64,000 nt of DNA from Amphritea atlantica (lineage in GTDB: Bacteria > Pseudomonadota > Gammaproteobacteria > Pseudomonadales > Balneatricaceae). Under the pieces are notes generated by a model. That model was given only the letters and a program-made list of their open reading frames with translations, ran no database searches and was not told the origin of the DNA. The stretch's first letter is position 1, and the number at the start of each line of letters is the position of its first letter. Positions 61,748 to 64,000 of this stretch are shown in pieces. The position numbers and the translations under genes were made by a program. The DNA is taken from NCBI RefSeq assembly GCF_018860855.1, contig NZ_JAHKQE010000023.1, forward strand, positions 206,643 to 270,642. The letters run 5' to 3'.

Positions 61748-62284
61748 ACATAGCCGACGATGACATAAGGCACGTTATAAATACTTTGTTAAATACTCGC
61801 TGAAGCGATTTATCACCTTCGGGTAAAACAAACCCTATCACTCAATGGCTGCATCATTACCAAGCTAACGAAAGCTCACTAGTATTGATACCCCTAGCCA
61901 TCTTTGCCCGTATTATCCGGGCCGACAACATCGATTGTTGCCCACTCCGGCTCGAACAACACACCAACCGTCACATTATTTACCAATCAATATTAACCGT
62001 TGCCAGCCTAAACCCTTTAGCTAGCCAGAAATAAATCTGGTATTACTTTTTATATTTAAAAACATAGAGATACATAACAAATCGTGATTTAAAAATAATA
62101 CTTTTGTTTTTTTTCGTAGGTCTAACCAGTCTTTTAACGGTAAGAAATAGCATTTGATCGCATATTTGTATTATGGTATACCATAATACAGCAACAAAAG
62201 ATTATCCGCGTTTGTCTCTTTCTCTCTTTGCAAGAAAGTAAGAACAAGCATCAATTAATAAGAAAAATTAAGGGGATATGCCAC
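61748..62284. promoter_or_regulatory. Long upstream region of the BCCT transporter gene
   Basis: Over 530 bases without a gene. The last 250 bases are AT-rich and should contain the transporter promoter; the GntR-type operator copy 2 lies at 62167-62190. Nothing else recognised. Confidence 0.5.
62167..62190. promoter_or_regulatory. GntR-type operator, copy 2, before the BCCT transporter gene
   Basis: A perfect 24-base palindrome: TGTATTATGGTA followed by its exact complement TACCATAATACA. The core ATGGTATACCAT fits FCD-type GntR operators. It shares its first 15 bases exactly with copy 1 at 58820 and lies 95 bases upstream of the transporter start. Confidence 0.8.
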
Positions 62285-63898
62285 ATGCAGCCCGGAAAAA
62301 TCATAGCTCGCGAAGGCTTCTTCCATGGGATACACCCAGGGATGGCCGTCGCGTCTAAAGCAATGGTATTAGCCTTTGTGCTATTCACCGTTCTCAATGT
62401 AGATTTCGCTAATGGAATCTATAGCGATGTTAAAAATTGGATTCAAGCAACACTGAGCTGGTATTACATTACAGTGGTCAGCTTGGTATTGTTTTTCTCG
62501 ATCTGGGTAGCCTTCAGTCGTTTCGGAAATCTACGACTCGGTAAAGACGATGAAAAACCTGAATTCGGCTTCATTACTTGGTTCTCGATGCTGTTCAGCT
62601 GTGCGATTGGTACTGGCATTTTATTTTGGAGTATTGCTGAACCAATCTTCCACTTTCAGGGTAATCCCTTTATAGAGATGGCCGGTATCACAGCCGGTAC
62701 GGCTGAAGCCGCACAGATGGCGATGCGCATTACCCTATTTCACTGGGGTTTACATGGCTGGGCTATCTATATCATGGTCGGCCTGATTCTGGCTTACTTC
62801 GCTTATCGTCGAGACCTGCCACTCACTATTCGTTCAGCGCTCTACCCACTTTTAGGTGATCGTATTTATGGCCCGATAGGCCATGCCGTCGACCTCTTAG
62901 CTATCTTCAGTACATTATTCGGTACAGCAACGACCTTGGGTTTGGGTGTATCCCAAATGAACGCAGGGCTAAACTACCTATTCGACCTCGAAATATCGAC
63001 GACAACGCAGGTTATCCTGATTGCCGTAATCTCAGTGATCGGCACATTATCGGCGGTCTCAGGTGTTGAAAAAGGTATTAAATTTCTCAGCATTTGGAAC
63101 ATGCGCATCAGCGCTATCTTGATTCTTTTCTTCCTACTGGCCGGTCCTACCGTATTCATCCTCGGTTTATTCACCACGAGTGTGGGCGACTACATGTGGA
63201 ACTTGATTCCAATGGGATTTTGGACTGATCCAAATCCTGAACGCCAGTGGCAAGGATGGTGGACAATATTCTATTGGGGATGGTGGTTATCTTGGGGTCC
63301 TCTGGTTGGGATGTTCATTGCCCGTATTTCCCGCGGCCGAACGATTCGTCAATTCCTCTTGTCCGCGTTAACCATTCCGCCATTAGGTGGATTCCTGTGG
63401 ATCGTTATTTTTGGCGGCACTGCGCTACATATCGAATTGTACGGCGCTGGTGGTATCGTTGAGGCTGTTAATAACGATATGACTCTTGCGCTATACAAAA
63501 CAATTGAGGCCATCGGCGTGGAGTGGTTAACATGGCCCATGTCTGCACTCGCAACCTTCATGATCATCACCTGGTTCGTCACATCGGCGGACTCCGGCAC
63601 CCTAGTGATCTGTACCATCCTTTCAGTCGGCGATAAAAATCCTCCGCAACGCTTCCGTATTATATGGGGTCTTGGTCTCGGTGCAGTCTCTGCCGTACTA
63701 CTGATGGCTGGTGGGCTTAAAGCGTTGCAAACAGCCTCAATTGCAGCAGCCCTGCCGTTCTCGATTGTTCTTCTCTTTATGTGTGCCGCCTTCGTAAAAG
63801 GCCTCAATGATGAAGCCAACGGAGTGGTTTATCACACCAAGCCCAAGAGCAAAAACGACGAGAATCAAACACTTCTAACGGCTGAGGCAAGAGCCTAA
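62285..63898 (+). CDS. BCCT-family betaine/choline/carnitine-type transporter
   Basis: A 537-residue, twelve-helix BCCT symporter. Landmarks: FSCAIGTGILFWSIAEPIFHFQGNP, HWGLHGWAIYIMVGLILAYFAYRRDLP, and the signature helix 8 region IFYWGWWLSWGPLVGMFIARISRGRTIR; TWFVTSADSGTLVI in helix 10. BCCT carriers move quaternary ammonium compounds, and trigonelline is one. I start it at the ATG at 62285 after AAGGGGA; the frame opens earlier at a TTG (62228). No long C-terminal osmosensory tail is present, so uptake for catabolism is likelier than osmoprotection. Confidence 0.93.
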   Translation: MQPGKIIAREGFFHGIHPGMAVASKAMVLAFVLFTVLNVDFANGIYSDVKNWIQATLSWYYITVVSLVLFFSIWVAFSRFGNLRLGKDDEKPEFGFITWFSMLFSCAIGTGILFWSIAEPIFHFQGNPFIEMAGITAGTAEAAQMAMRITLFHWGLHGWAIYIMVGLILAYFAYRRDLPLTIRSALYPLLGDRIYGPIGHAVDLLAIFSTLFGTATTLGLGVSQMNAGLNYLFDLEISTTTQVILIAVISVIGTLSAVSGVEKGIKFLSIWNMRISAILILFFLLAGPTVFILGLFTTSVGDYMWNLIPMGFWTDPNPERQWQGWWTIFYWGWWLSWGPLVGMFIARISRGRTIRQFLLSALTIPPLGGFLWIVIFGGTALHIELYGAGGIVEAVNNDMTLALYKTIEAIGVEWLTWPMSALATFMIITWFVTSADSGTLVICTILSVGDKNPPQRFRIIWGLGLGAVSAVLLMAGGLKALQTASIAAALPFSIVLLFMCAAFVKGLNDEANGVVYHTKPKSKNDENQTLLTAEARA

Positions 63899-63919
63899 CA
63901 ACTGACTGTTTATCTCATT

Positions 63920-63957
63920 AAACGGTTCCATCAACGCTAGAGTGATGGAACCGTTTT
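63920..63957 (+). terminator. Intrinsic terminator of the BCCT gene
   Basis: Perfect 14-bp stem AAACGGTTCCATCA / TGATGGAACCGTTT with a 9-base loop, followed by TTATAT, 21 bases after the stop codon. Confidence 0.88.
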
Positions 63958-64000
63958 ATATCACAGTTCTGTGCTCACTTAAGCCTCTATATCAGCCTCT

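Overview
The window is a chromosomal segment of a free-living, aerobic, probably marine Gammaproteobacterium. Pointers are the gene families (TRAP and BCCT transporters, CusABC, YadGH, PBP7, MtfA, DUF2937, omega-amidase/YbdL, MtnK/MtnA) and a moderate GC content. An Oceanospirillaceae-like host (Amphritea/Neptunomonas type) would fit, but I cannot fix the genus from sequence alone. I saw no rRNA, tRNA, CRISPR array, insertion sequence or prophage.

Layout. 1-2.5 kb: end of a DUF2937 membrane protein, a luciferase-like oxidoreductase and a DUF1294 membrane protein. 2.6-9.9 kb (minus strand): a copper/silver efflux locus with a secreted Met/Cys/His-rich protein, a TolC-type outer membrane protein, CusB with a Met-rich insert, CusA and a periplasmic accessory protein. 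10.4-15.5 kb (minus): an electron-transfer operon etfB-etfA-acyl-CoA dehydrogenase-ETF:ubiquinone oxidoreductase, divergent from an AraC regulator, followed by a truncated EtfB paralogue and an acyl-CoA synthetase. 19.8-27.7 kb: a double-Cache hybrid sensor kinase with its OmpR-type regulator, a small unknown protein between two NtrC-like palindromes, and an ammonium channel fused to PAS-GGDEF-EAL. 27.7-40.4 kb: household and transport genes (YadGH, AEC carrier, CMD protein, MtfA, a Bcr/CflA-type MFS pump, omega-amidase plus methionine aminotransferase, nucleoside-recognition protein, PBP7, a zinc-sensing-type diguanylate cyclase, an Asp/Glu racemase).

41.3-45.4 kb is the most unusual part. 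It is a compact two-gene module: a membrane-anchored TIR protein with a large predicted extracytoplasmic part, then, with a TAATG stop/start overlap, a SLOG-like protein with four membrane segments and a SLATT-like tail. I read it as a candidate nucleotide-signalling defence system related in logic to Thoeris (TIR producer plus SLOG sensor), but with membrane-perturbing output instead of NAD depletion.

45.8-50.9 kb: a TRAP transporter operon (dctP-dctQ-dctM) with its own Cache-type sensor kinase and NarL-type regulator. 51.4-53.8 kb: divergent mtnK and mtnA of methionine salvage. 53.9-63.9 kb: a catabolic region with a two-component flavin monooxygenase (luciferase-like oxygenase plus flavin reductase), an aldehyde dehydrogenase, an alpha/beta hydrolase, an AA_synth-family protein, a GntR regulator, a CMD-family protein, a succinate-semialdehyde-type dehydrogenase and a BCCT betaine transporter. 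The enzyme set matches the steps known for trigonelline (N-methylnicotinate) breakdown (tgn genes of Acinetobacter baylyi). Two closely matching 24-bp palindromes, one before the catabolic operon and one before the transporter, look like the GntR operators that tie the region together.
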